Shown: one piece after another, positions 13,251-24,497 of the stretch | How positions within the stretch are numbered: the first letter of the stretch is position 1 | How the letters are laid out: each line of letters starts with the position of its first letter | Source of the DNA: Uranotaenia lowii | Lineage: Eukaryota; Arthropoda; Insecta; Diptera; Culicidae | DNA: 64,000 bases | Assembly: GCF_029784155.1 (NCBI RefSeq) | Contig: NC_073693.1 | Coordinates: 149,236,843 to 149,300,842 of the forward strand | Direction: 5' to 3' | Program-made: the position numbers and the translations under genes | The notes under the pieces: model-generated | What the model was told of the DNA's origin: nothing | Database searches by the model: none | Seen by the model: only the letters and a program-made list of their open reading frames with translations

Positions 13251-13491
13251 GGCGTAAGAAACGACTATCCAGAGCTCACGTGTACTGGAAAGCAAATCAA
13301 AGCTTGCTGAGCGTTAAAGATTTGAAAGGGGAAATTTTGGCGGGTGTTTTTTGTACCTTTTACTGCTGAAAGCACGTGGTACCGATAGATACGAGAATTT
13401 TGGATGCAATAATGAGCTAACATTTCGGATTGAACAATATAACTAACCTGTAAAGTATGTATTGACTTGAATTGTAGCGGTTTTCAAAGTA

Positions 13492-14086
13492 CCCCGTTCG
13501 ATTTTGGCAACACGCCCGTACATTTTATGTTGCCAAAATCGAATGTTGCCAAAATCGAACGGTTTTTTTTCTCAACTTTTTTTTCAGTTATTTTTACAAA
13601 ATAGCTATTATTATTATCAAAAACGTTATCTTTAGTCAATTTCCGACCATTTGCAGTAATTTTTTATTTTATTTCATCATGTTTTTGATGCATTTTGAAC
13701 TTTTCTTGTTTTGTTTAAAAAGTTTGTTTTCATTTGTCATATTTGCTGTTTTTGTCATTCTTCATCATTTTTTAGTTGTTTTTTGTCATTTTCATTCTTT
13801 TGTTTGAATTTGTTTTTTAACTTTTTGAATTTTTCATCTTTTTGTCATTTTTGAATGCTTTATAAAATTTTTTAAAAAAATTTGTTTTTATTGTTGCATT
13901 TTATCACCATTTCAGAACATAAAAATGTATTAATGGTGTTTTTCTAAATTAAATTGGTCCTGTTATAACAGAAACCAAAAGGTAAGGTTGTTTCTAAAAA
14001 CCGTTCGATTTTGGCACATGTGCCAAAATCGGATGTTGCCAAAATCGAATGTTGCCAAAATCGAATGTTGCCAAAAACGAACGGGG
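13492..14086. mobile_element. MITE with iterated gttgccaaaatcgaat motif in both ends
   Basis: The left end ccccgttcgattttggcaac (13492-13511) is the inverse of gttgccaaaaacgaacgggg (14067-14086) with one mismatch. The motif gttgccaaaatcgaat is repeated two to four times inside each end. A deleted copy lies at 18870-19135, with the same interior 'gcatttngaacttttcttg' and the same right end. It is non-coding. Confidence 0.65.
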
Positions 14087-14934
14087 TCTGTACTCCCTAC
14101 CACTGCTGCAGGGCTTTGGAGTCTATAAGAATATACAGTATGTGAAGTATTTTTGCAATGATTTATCTTCATTATGAATTTGGATTGAGTGCTGAAAACA
14201 TATTAAGTAATTTTCTTAAAATTAAGTTTTTTAGAACCAACCATTTTCGTTTTTTTAGAATTCCTCATAGAGAAAGATAAAATAATTAAATTCAGAGTTA
14301 TAAGTTGAGAGCTGTGATTTCAACGCTTTGTAAGCCGTTGAGAAATCTAAATGGAGGACTCAAAATTTAACGTGCATTATCTGAAAAAACAAAATCCAAC
14401 GCAAGAAACTTTATTTGAAATTAAGTATGAGGTTTTAATTTTTATACAATTCAATTTTATCGGTCAATCTATGACATTTGTATAAATGTTGATTATCAAT
14501 ATGTTCAATTTTACCATCCAATTATGCGAAAACTTAAACCGTTAAGTACTGCGAATTCAATCAAATTATTTCCAAGAATTTTCACTTTATCACACTTCAC
14601 AATAATTAATGAGATTTTTTTTCCAAGAATGAAAAAATTAAAAAAAAATCTTTTGTTATAACATCATAAAATGGGCGATTTGGGTTCCGAGATAATTTCT
14701 TTTAGATCACTTCAAAAAACTATTAGTGGAACTTGGAACATTTAAGAAAAACTAATCATAAAACAGTGCGGAAAAAACAACGAAAAGTACACATCCATTT
14801 GAAAACATGCAAAATAAGTCTTCAACAAGTTTAAAAAACCAAACACAAACACATACAGGATCTCAATGAAACTTAATGTTTCCTCGAAGAGATTCCTTTT
14901 ACTTAATTCTAAGCGTACATCTTTCGAGTATATG
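14087..14934. other. AT-rich intergenic DNA
   Basis: No gene or RNA was recognised. Confidence 0.45.
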
Positions 14935-15060
14935 ATGGCTAGCATATCACAAATGCTTAAACCACTTAACCACAAAAGTTTACTGTGTATGCCGTGACTG
15001 GGATTCGAACTCATGGCCGTTGGCTTGGAAGACTTGAAGGCCACGTGCTGCGGCAAGTTT
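14935..15060 (-). repeat. tRNA-derived repeat on the minus strand
   Basis: GAGTTCGAATCCC (reverse of 15000-15012) is a strong pol III box B, with a weak box A-like TGGCCTTCAAGT upstream on the same strand. It is not convincing as a functional tRNA. Confidence 0.4.
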
Positions 15061-15565
15061 CGGAAGCCTTCTTAGAATTTTTTGGACAAATAAAACTTGA
15101 ATATAGCATACGGGGGAGCATTTGGCATATAGCATCCGAGGAGATCATCTCCAGAAGAGATTTCATTAGATGGGGGATGGGAAAGATAAACATATAGTTT
15201 TATCATTTGAAGAAAAAAAAAATAAGAAGGCCAAACTATTCAAGCTTCCTTTAAAAAAGGGTGGGTATAAAATGTTTTTCGTGATGAAATAAAAAAGCCT
15301 TCATGGTAAATTATTTTTAATTTCTATGAATACAAACGTCATAACTATAAGTGTTTCAAAAATATGAAAAAGGGAAACACATTAAATATTCTCATTCAAA
15401 ACTTGGAAAACACTAACAAAACTTTCAAAGCTTACATACATGGCACAAGATTTGTAAAATTTACTCATAATAAATATATAAAACATATTGAATACAAAGC
15501 TACCAAAATTTCGTAAAGTCAAACGACTCATTTTGATTTATATTATATGCAAACCCGAGCAAGGC
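15061..15565. other. Unassigned intergenic DNA
   Basis: No gene was recognised. Confidence 0.4.
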
Positions 15566-17117
15566 CGCCCAAGTAACAATTTTAGCTTTATTATGGTCAG
15601 CAAAATATCGTTTGGACTATCGCATTAATCTTCATAAAAAGCTAAAGCGCATTCTATAACATCACCTGGACTCTAATAAAGCCAAAATCAGGCTATTTGG
15701 CCCTACCCTAGAAACGTCATCAAGACGTATCATTGTTGGTCATCAATGTTGGTCAGCAAAGCTTTTAAAAAGCTATTATAAAACATGTTAGAAATTTTTG
15801 TTTCTTTCGGTTCTGTCAGTTCTCGGAGTTTTTTTTCCAGCAACCATAATGGTTGATGAATGATGATTGCATTATTCAGATATGATCTGGTAAAATTAAT
15901 AGCTAAAAAACCAATGTTTTAATCATATATTGAGCGTCTTTTCTACTGCCAGTCAATATTTTAGGTAAAATGTATATGAAATAGTAGGGTAAATGATCTT
16001 GAGCGGAACTAATTGGCTCAATTCGACGCAACTCTTAACAGTTGATCAAGCGGTATGGCTATGGGTTATATCCGAACAAATTTTTTTTCAGTTCAGCGGA
16101 TAGATCTTGGTTTCTGCTTTCTAATGATGATTTTTAAAATATTTTAGAGTAAATCCTAATAACTTTAGAGCTGTTTTACTGAAGTAAGAATTCTGATCTT
16201 GAGCGGAACCACGCTGATCTTGAGCGGAACTAAAATATGATCTTGAGCGGAACCATTTTCTGCTGTCGACATCTTTAATAGCTCTTATTCCTAATCCTTG
16301 CGTAACTGTGAAAACTTTAATTAAATTTTATCTTTGAAGATTTTAAAGTTCAAAAATTAATGTTTTTACGATAAAAAAAAGAAACTTAGCGTTCAAAAGT
16401 TGTTCTCAAAATAGCCGTTCAAATTTATTTCTTGCTTAGAAAAGTTTAATTTTCACTTTGATTCACTTTATCCTATTTTGAAAGAATCGATTCTGTAAAC
16501 TCAAATTTTATTTTTTTTATCTCAAAAATTAATTTCGTAAGTAAATTTGATTTATTATTTGAATGTGCGTGTTTAGGTTCATATTGCCCCGAACAACTTT
16601 TGAAGGTAACAACTAAGTCAGTAATACAAAAGTTGTTTTTTTGCAAAAAAAACTGTACATTGCTCTAAATCAATGTTTTTGTGAAGAAAATCTGTTTTTT
16701 TTTCAGGATTTCTTATTCCCTTAATTCTTTTAATTTCATTGAAAATTCATGATAACTTGGTTCATTTTTATATTTTAGTTGGGAAAAATCAGTTTACGTT
16801 GAAAATCTTTTCTTACTTCTCTAATTCAAAGTAAGAAATCTAAATTATATAGTGTCCAAAAAAATTATTATCATGAAAATCCATTCGAAATTCGAAAATT
16901 CTGTGAAGTCTGTAAATATTTAAAAATTTTGTGTTCTGTGACGCAGATGCTGTGATAAAAGTTTTCTCAAAATTCTGTGAAATAACGGATTTTCTGTGAT
17001 TTCGGGAATCTTTGCTCTAAGTAACTCATTCATAGAATGAAGTTTATAATAAAATCTTGTTTCTAATTAATCACGATAAAATTTATTTAAATCAAAAATC
17101 TATGGAAACATTTATTA

Positions 17118-17240
17118 TTTAGCTCAATTGATAGAACAATTATTTCTCAAACCGATTTCGAGTTCGAGCTCAAGTGTAAAATCAAACACAAGGGGATTGG
17201 ATAGGTTTTCAATACCAGGCCACCAATTGAATCGTGGAGT
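17118..17240 (+). repeat. Diverged tRNA-derived SINE
   Basis: It shares with 33046-33236 the order box A (tagctcaattga), box B (gagttcgagctc), 'caagngtaaa', 'ggatag.ttttcaata' and 'gccaact'. It is older than the other copies and has no A-tail. Confidence 0.5.
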
Positions 17241-17249
17241 ATTATTAAA

Positions 17250-17690
17250 TAGCTAACCCGGTGTGTTTTGCTACACTTTGTAAAACTGAAGGAACGTGCG
17301 TAGAAAACAATTTGAATTTTTGTTGATTAGGTAGTATATCGTTTTCAATTGGAATTTGAACATCTAAAACAACCTCTTTAAATGAAAGCTACTTCCTAAA
17401 GTACGAATAGATTGATTCTTATTCTGAAGTAATGACTTAACTTTATGAGCTTCATTAGTTCTCGAATTATGCCAAAAAATATGTATGAAAGCCTTCCTCC
17501 TCCTTCCCGTCGTCCCTCTGAAAGAAAGAATCAAAAACACATTTCTTGTTCCTCCAAAAATGAAACTTTTTGTGCGCTGTGACACAAATTAATTAATTTT
17601 TGTTCTATTCGAACTTAATTTTACATCTTTTGTTTTCCTAAAATAATAAGAGATATATAAAGGTACTGCATACATTCAGGGGTAAAACCG
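17250..17690 (-). mobile_element. Helitron-like 3'-end fragment
   Basis: tagctaacccggtgtgttttgctacac is a diverged form of the Helitron 3' hairpin and terminus, read on the minus strand. Diverged modules follow to about 17690 ('gcatacattcaggggtaaaa'). Confidence 0.45.
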
Positions 17691-18469
17691 CGTGTGAGAC
17701 ATTAAGTATAAGGCAGCGCACCTAGCGGTTTTTTTCGGAAGCTAGTAGTTCCGCTCAAGATCAAAGATGGTTCCACTCAAGAACATATTTTACTTTTAAA
17801 AACTACGCGATTAATTGATATTTTAATGGGAAACTTGTTACAAAAACCCGAATAATGCTTTTTTATGAGTTTTTCTACCATTTTAGTGATTTAGAAAACA
17901 GTTTTTAACGGTCAAGGGTGACATAAATTGACGTAGATTGATGAAAATTGCAGCAGAAATGCGTATATTTTTAAATCTTCAAATAACATTATTTAAGTCA
18001 ATAAATTTTAGCAAAAATGTTAATTTTTGTAGGAAAAGATCTTGAAAAAGTGTTTTTTCAACATTTTGATAAGATTCATAAACAATCGTTGCCTAGATCT
18101 TAGGAAAAGTAAATGGTTCCGCTCAAGATCAGATTTCGACTAGTTCCGCTCAAGATCATTAACCCTATCTTAAAATAAATGCGCCTCGTCAAATCTGATG
18201 GTCAATCATGATGGAATTGATGGAAAAAGGCCTGAAAAAAATATTTTCCAATGCTTGCATTGTGAATCCATCAACATGGCGTCATTTTGTGCCCTTCGAT
18301 TTTGCAACCAACATGGCGTGAGTCAATTCATAGTTTTATTATGGTTTAATGATGACCCCAAAAAAAGCTACGATTTGACGTTTCTCTCGCAAGCCAACCA
18401 ATTACACGCTAAGGTTGAGTTCCTCATTTCTGAGTTGTTAATCATTAGTACAGTAAATGAGGACAGACT

Positions 18470-19960
18470 TTTTGAATGAAAAGGGATTGGTTTTGAATGA
18501 CCCGTGGAACAAATCATGAGTTGAAGTCAAATTTCGTTATCTGACGCCATCTTGAAATCCAAGATGGCGGCTTCCGCTGAACTTTAAAATGGTTTAAATG
18601 ACTTGAAATCGCATGAAACCCCAACAAAATGGGTATCGGGTGAAAGGGCTAAACGAGTAGAAGTTGAATTTCGCTATCAGACGCCATCTTGAAATCCAAG
18701 ATGGAGGCATCCGCTCAACTTTTAATGCTCAATGCTGACAAAAAGTCGCATTAAACCACCACTATACGGGTATTGAATGAAAAGGCTAAGCTAGAAGATG
18801 TCGATTTTTTTTCCGGCGCCATCTTGGAATCCACTACTGCATTAAAACTACTATTTTAAGACAATTTAGATCATTTTAAATCACTTTTATTATTTTTTCA
18901 TTATGTTTCTAATGCATTTAGAACTTTTCTTGTTTTGTTTATAGTTTTTGATTTTTTTGCCATTTATGTAATTCTATTATTCCTATCATGCTATTATGTC
19001 TAAATTGTATTGGCCTTATTCTAGCGAAAACTATAAGGTTATGTTGTTTCTGTTAATCGTCTGATTTAGGCACATGTGCCAAATTCGATGTTGCCAAAAT
19101 CGAATGTTGCCAAAAACGAACGGGGTCTGTATTGTGGTGGTTTTTGTGGGATTTTCAGTGACTTACAGATTTTCAGAGAAACGCGAAAAGAGATATTTGA
19201 CTTCTATCATTTAGCCTTAGCACCCAATACAATATATTTGAGAGTTTCATGCTATTTTCATTCATTTACAGTATTTTTAAGTTCAGCTGAAGCCACCATC
19301 TTTAATTTCAAGATAGCGTCAGAATGCAAAAATAAACTTTTTATAGCTTATCCCAATTGACAAACACCCATATTTTGGAGGTTTCATGCGATATTCAATG
19401 ATTTAGAGCATTTTTAAAGTTTTAGAAAGCTGCCATCTTGGATTTCAAGATGGCGTAAGATAGCAATATTCGACTTCTACTCGTTAAGCCCTTTCACCCA
19501 CTACCAATTTGGGTTTCATGTCATTTTAAGTCATTCACTACATTTTAAAGTTTAGCGGAAGTCGCCATCTTGGATTTCAAGATGGCGTCTGATAGCGAAA
19601 TTCAACTTCTACCGGTTGATTTCTTTCAACTTATACCCCTATAATATAGGTTTTATGCGATTTTCAGTCATTTACAGTATTTTCAAGTTGAGTGGTAGCC
19701 GCCATCTTGGATTTAAGATGGCGACGGGCAACGAAATTTGACTTCTACTCGTTTATTACTTTCACCTAATAACCATATTGTGAAGGTTTCACGATATTTC
19801 CAGTAATTTACAGCTTTTAAAATAAAAGCGGAAGCCGCCATCTTGAATTAATGATGGCGTCAAGCAACAATTTTTTTCCTACTATTTGGGCCCTTTCACT
19901 CAATACTCATATTGTGAAGATACTTTCGGTGATTTCAAGTTTTCAAAGATGTATTTTTTT
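18470..19960. repeat. Hairpin array of about 134-bp units in two opposite blocks
   Basis: Each unit has a near-palindrome such as gccatcttgaaatccaagatggc. On the left (around 18544, 18678 and 18816) the units run one way, with 'gaaatcgcatgaaacc' and 'gaagttgaatttcgctatc' between hairpins. On the right (around 19300, 19430, 19566, 19700 and 19838) the same unit runs in reverse ('gatagcgaaattcaacttct', 'ggttt.atgcgat'). The middle (18870-19135) is a deleted copy of the 13.5-kb MITE. The whole is therefore a large inverted repeat built from tandem hairpin units. Confidence 0.75.
18870..19135 (+). mobile_element. Deleted copy of the 13.5-kb MITE
   Basis: It ends cacatgtgccaaat..., then gttgccaaaatcgaat and gttgccaaaaacgaacgggg, as at 14020-14086. 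The left half is missing. Confidence 0.55.
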
Positions 19961-20396
19961 AATTTTAACTCAAAACCAACAAGCATAACTTACCAAAAAT
20001 GTGTAAAAATGGGAGTTCCAATTCAAATATGTGCTATCTAATCTGAGCGTGTCCTGTTTTGACATCTTGATCGAGAACTGTCACTAAGTTTTATGGCGGT
20101 TTAATGCACTGAGTGCTATTATAGAACATGCAATAGAAAGCTTGGAGCAAACTTCTAAGTTTGTGTTTTATTATAGTTTTAAAAGAGTATTCATAACTCT
20201 TTCAAAATAACTAAAACAGTATGTTTAATAAAAGTTTTATTAGCGTTTTCAAAACCATCTGAAAACATATGGTCGAAAACAAATTATAAGCATTCTGCAT
20301 GACCATAATAAAACCGCCATAAAACGAAAAAATGCCATAATTAAACCATAATAAAACTTCCTAATGCTAGTTGGCTTAATCTGTGTTACTTGGGCG

Positions 20397-20817
20397 GGTA
20401 AATCAGCTAGTGTGTTATAAAAATCATTTCTTCCATAATTGCTTAATCTTAGCGGCTCGAAATTTCTTAGGAAACAAGATGGGACATGATACGGTATCAT
20501 TTCGATGAGACTGGCTCTATCTATATTCCCGGATATGACGTCGAATATATTGTATTGGATATTGTATTCCAAACCGCTGCAAACGAGTGAGCAGTATAAT
20601 GCTTTGAGAGTGGTAATGTCACTGAATCCTTTGGTGTTCCTTACCAGAAATCCCAGCACAGTTTTTGCTTTGGCCACGGTTACAGCTAAATCACGCTAAA
20701 TGCTCCGTGAATGTCAGAGATTTATCCATAATTACACCAAGATCCCTAATAGACTCAACTTTTTCAAGAGATACGCTAACAGCTGTGAACAGATGGGAAA
20801 TCTCAACCCTGCTTCTG
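20397..20817 (-). pseudogene. Jockey-like reverse transcriptase, C-terminal part
   Basis: The minus strand continues the RT begun at 22848-23300 with 'SIRDLGVIMDKSLTFTEH', then 'VLGFLVRNTKGFSDITTLKA' and 'LYCSLVCSGLEY', the region after the catalytic palm in jockey-clade elements. One stop follows TEHLA, and the coding sequence decays after about 20450. The part is separated from the rest by the R1-like insertion at 20818-22847. Confidence 0.75.
20806..20817 (+). repeat. Left target-site duplication of the R1-like insertion
   Basis: accctgcttctg here and accctggttctg at 22848-22859 flank the insertion, with 11 of 12 bases identical. Removing the insert joins the jockey-like frame from ILTFTRTR to VEISHLFTAV. 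Confidence 0.7.
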
Positions 20818-21243
20818 CTGTCCAACTGGCAGCAGCTGTAGGACAGCTCAACGAGAGGAAGGTGGACCCATCGTCTGATCCCGCACATCGGGAGCTGGAT
20901 CGGAAGAAGGCACGGTGACTTCTATATGACGCAATTCCTGACTGGTCATGGATGCTTCATGAAGTACCACAACCGGTTTGGACATGTGGCTTCGCCATAT
21001 TGCCCACATTGTGGTGATGAAGAGGAGACACCCGAACATGTGGTGTTTGTCTGTCCGAGGTTTGCGGCGGTACGTACTTCCATATTTGCCGCCTGTGGGC
21101 CTGACACGACAGCAGATAACGTTGTACAGAGGATGTGTGCGGATTCCAACACTTGGCATGCGGTCAGCGATGGGTTCACCCGGATCATGACTGCCCTGCA
21201 GAGGAGCTGGAACCAACGGCAGTCCGCGAACGGTGTAGGATGA
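20818..21243 (+). pseudogene. R1-like RT C-terminus with zinc knuckle
   Basis: The frame runs from 20818 to the TGA at 21241-21243 with a single internal stop (TAG at 20839-20841). It reads RWTHRLIPHIGSW, FLTGHGCFMKYHNRFGH, then the cysteine-histidine knuckle CPHCGDEEETPEHVVFVC, which is typical of the end of R1/I-group RTs and is thought to help bind template RNA. The catalytic domain is absent, so this copy cannot code for a working enzyme. Confidence 0.8.
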
Positions 21244-22140
21244 CTCCATCGGCGGGGAGCATCTGAGTAGTGTGCGTCCGATCCCCTGATCGAAGCTACA
21301 AAGATAAGGCATCATCTTCTGCGTAGCGGAGGTCAGGGGTGCGCCGCGAACGTGCGTAGGATACCCCAATGTCGGGGGGTATCCGAGTTGTGCCGCTTCC
21401 CAAGAGGGAAACTGCGGGGATAAGACTTTACCTTCCTCGTAGCGGATCTCGAGGGAAGAGGGTTAACCACTGTCGGGGGATACCCACGGGTAGAGAGGCT
21501 CTCGACGCTGGGCGAGCCTCTCGAGTCGGTGTAGGATGTCGTCACCGTCGGGAAACATCCGTGTCGTAGCGTTCCAAGTCCCGAATGTGTGCCGTGACAG
21601 GCGCGAGTCTAGGATAAGCTGCTCTCGATTTGGCACACAACGTGCAGGAAAATCCGCGGGCCAAAAATCCTAGGGTTGCCAACCAAGGGGGATAAAGAAG
21701 ACCGGACAACGGTCGGAGTAGGCTGACCCCATCGACGGGGGGCTGTCGAGAAAAGTGCGTCCGACCCCACGGTTTGAAGTTACAAAGATAAGACAATACC
21801 TTCTGCGCAGCGGATGCCGTGGGTGCGCCGCGTTCGTGCGTAGGATGCACCACCTTCGGGGAGTATCCGAGTGGAGCGGTTCTCAACGACAGAAGCTGCG
21901 AGGAAAAGACATGACCTTCTTCGCAGTGGAAATTGTTGGGAAAGGGTTATCCCACGTTCGGGGAATACCCACGGATAGAGTGGCTCTCGACGCCTGGCGA
22001 GCCATTCGAGTCGGTGTAGGATGACGTCTTCGTCGGGAATCATCCGATCCGTTGCGTTAAGTCCCGCGCGTGTGCCGTGACAGGCGCGAGTCTAGGATAA
22101 GCTGCTCTCGATCTGGCACACGACGGGCAAGGTGGCAAAC
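21240..22140 (+). repeat. Two tandem 483-bp units in the R1-like 3' UTR
   Basis: Matching landmarks recur at a constant 483-bp spacing: tgcgtccga at 21273 and 21756, and gtgtgccgtgacagg at 21587 and 22070. The copies are diverged but alignable along about 420 bp. Confidence 0.8.
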
Positions 22141-22562
22141 TTCGAACCCTGAAGATAAGGGGTCGGGCTTCGAGTCGTTAGAGGAGAGGTCAGGCCTCAA
22201 ACCTTCAGGCGGAGAGGTTTGTGTGGAGTCTTTATGATAAGAGGTCGGGTCCCGAGTCGTAAGAGGAGGGATCAGGCCCCTTACCAACAAGAGGAGGGGT
22301 ACAAGTGGTCACCTCGAGTCATTACGAGGAGAGGTCAGATTTCAAGTCGTTAGAGGAGAGATCGAGCCTTGAATCGTGCAGAAGAGAGGTAAACCTCGAG
22401 TCGATGCGAGGAAGGGTCGGATCTCAAGTCGTTAGAGGAGAGATCAGGCCTCAAGTCGCGAAGAGGAGAGGTTTGTGTGGGATTCTCGAGTTATTGCGAG
22501 GAGATGTCGGTTCTCAAGTCGTTAGAGGAGAGTTCAGGCGTCGAGTCGTAAGAGTGAGAGGT
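22140..22562 (+). repeat. Degenerate minisatellite in the R1-like 3' UTR
   Basis: At least ten imperfect units around 'tcaagtcgttagaggagag' plus 'gtcaggcctc', about 30-40 bp each. Confidence 0.75.
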
Positions 22563-22847
22563 TTTGCTGAAAATGGTCTCGTTAATGAGTATTGCCTTGG
22601 AGCGCATTAGCGCGAATAGACCTCCCACTATTGAAGCATAGTGTACTAAACAGTTCGAGGTGGGAACCAGGTCTGCGGCCCCAGGTGGAGTTTAGGGAGT
22701 AGGGAATATACACGGAGTATATCATGAGTCTTCCCATTGTACCCATGGACCCAGAGTAGCAAACTGGGGGGACGCGGTGGCTCGCCGTGCCTTGGAATGC
22801 AATCCGTAAACCGGGATTTACCACCTGTGGTTACCAACTAAAAAAAA

Positions 22848-23300
22848 ACCCTGGTTCTGGTGAACGTAAGAATCTTACATTTTTTTAGGTTGACTTCCAT
22901 CGCATTCACTTGGCACCAGAGCATTAGATTATCGAGATCTCGCTGAAGAAGCAAACAGTCTGAGTAATGCGTAATTGAGCGGTACATTTTCAGATCGTCT
23001 GCATAAACACTAATTCAGAACCAATTAATTGACAAAGCTCGTTCATGAATAGGTTAAACAGGAGAGGACCTAGATGGCTACCTTGGGGGACCCCAGAAGG
23101 AACAGTGAAATGTTGGGATTTGATGTGGCCCTGTCTGACGACAGCAATTCTGCCTCGAGCCATTTAACCAGCCAAGTTGGGAAACCCATTCTATCAAGTT
23201 TATCGATTAAGAGGTTGTGGGGAAGGAAATGTGTTGACTTAAATGCCACACAATGCATAGTGGGGATTTTCGATCACAAAAGTACCTTTTCCATTGACGA
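22848..23300 (-). pseudogene. Jockey-like reverse transcriptase, palm region
   Basis: Read on the minus strand: KLDRMGFPTWLVKWLEAEL, SGVPQGSHLGPLLFNLF, and ADDLKMYRSITHYSDC, with the catalytic ADD motif (one base missing before it, shifting the frame), then VNLKKCKILTFTRTR where the R1-like element cuts in. It is 5'-truncated at about 23300. The fold is that of LINE RTs of the jockey clade. Confidence 0.8.
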
Positions 23301-24497
23301 TCGGCTAAACTGTATGGGAGAGTGGGGAATCATTGGCCACTTTTTTTCTTTGTTCTACAACTTTTTTATTATAAAACATAAAATGAAATTAAAAAATGGA
23401 ATGGTTTTCTACATTTTTAAGGTATCATTTTGAATTTTTTTTAAATTTTTAATAAGTTTAGAAACATTTAAGTATAGGAAAAAATCTGAACCAATACACA
23501 AAAATACAAAAAAAAAAGTTTCGTACCAGATATCAGATCAAAAAAACAATCTATCAAGCATAAGTGAGTTAAAGAATATAAACTCTTGAACTCGATCAAC
23601 AAAAATAAAATCAAGATCAAAGAAAATCAGTTTTTAAATTTACGTTCAAATATTACTGAAAATCCATATTCATAAAGCAAAATTCAGAATATTGATATAA
23701 ATTAACAATAAAATTCAGAATTAAATTCAACTGTTTGGATTACAGTTTCTTATCTTACGATCATAAACTAAAATTTTAAATGATTTGTAATTGTTTTGAA
23801 TTTTTATTCCAAATACTCAAAATAGATTTGCCTTCATTCGAAGTTTCAAATGCTAAGAGAAAAGTAATCCAAAAACATGACAGTTTTAATTCTTTTTTTT
23901 TTAATTTCCTAATTTATAGTACAATTTGCCAATCCCTAACTGAAAATTGAAAAAAGATAAGCATGACATAAATTTTAAAGACATTTTAAAACATTATATT
24001 GATTAGAAAAGTGTTGCTGAAAAATGAGATGAATAGTGACTTTTCCTGAATTGTTAAATATTTGTCAAACTCAACTCTGTCAATTCACAATAAGATTCAA
24101 TTAGTGTATTTAGTACAAAGTCCGAAAAAACGACATTTGAAATAATGAAAAAAAAAAATAAAAAATTATGGTTATTTTCATTATTCTTTAAATGTTCTTG
24201 TTTTGTCCAATTCATTTTTTAATTTATCTATTCTGACGATCATGCTTCAGAAAACTTCAATGTATTTAAATACAGAGGTAAACACAAATCGAAAAAAACT
24301 CAGTTTATGACGACTCCAGCAAAAAAGATCCAATTTTTGTTCAAATCAATGTTCAGCAATTTTAAAAAACGTGATCAGATAAGAGTTTTTGTAGGAATGA
24401 TGGCTAAACTGAATTGAAACTTAATAGATTAAGCGTTCTTAAGTTACCGGAAGAAAATAAGTTCGCTTACCAAAAGTTAGCATAACTTTTTTGTATA
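23301..24497. other. AT-rich intergenic DNA
   Basis: No gene seen. 'gggagagtgggg' at about 23319 recalls the terminus of the element at 28324-30081 but has no partner nearby. Confidence 0.45.

Larger units (their letters stand above)
15985..18167. mobile_element. 2.2-kb TIR element with mirrored GATCTTGAGCGGAAC repeats
   Basis: The left end TAGGGTAAATGATCTTGAGC is mirrored by the right end at 18143-18167. The 15-mer GATCTTGAGCGGAAC occurs forward at 15995, 16195, 16216 and 16239. It occurs inverted at 17748-17762, 18116-18130 and 18143-18157, with a variant at 17770. Repeated short sites near both ends are typical of transposase-binding subterminal repeats. The interior has no transposase and contains a SINE relic and a Helitron piece. 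Confidence 0.7.
15566..20396. mobile_element. Candidate composite insertion bounded by GCCCAAGTAACA
   Basis: gcccaagtaaca near 15566 and tgttacttgggc near 20396 are inverse, and both are followed inward by 'ttatta' / 'tttattatgg' stretches and related motifs. The right boundary falls just inside the jockey-like RT C-terminus, which fits an insertion there. The span holds the elements at 15985-18167 and 18470-19960. The left jockey flank was not recognised, so the claim is weak. Confidence 0.3.
20818..22847 (+). mobile_element. R1-clade non-LTR retrotransposon, 5'-truncated
   Basis: The element starts inside the C-terminal region of an R1-type RT (reading at 20818: LSNWQQL, stop, DSSTRGRW) and ends in an A-run at about 22840. 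It comprises the end of the RT ORF (to 21243) and a 1.6-kb GC-rich 3' UTR built of repeats. It is inserted in the opposite sense into a jockey-like RT, with an imperfect 12-bp target duplication. Related 3' ends occur at 11432-11573 and 47379-48535. Confidence 0.8.

Noticed and set aside
14742..15056. 104-aa minus-strand ORF
   Set aside because: It starts inside a tRNA-derived repeat and has no recognisable domain.
20848..22610. Many 60-170-aa ORFs on both strands, including Arg-rich ones
   Set aside because: They are shadows in the GC-rich R1-like 3' UTR; only the frame ending at 21243 matches a family.
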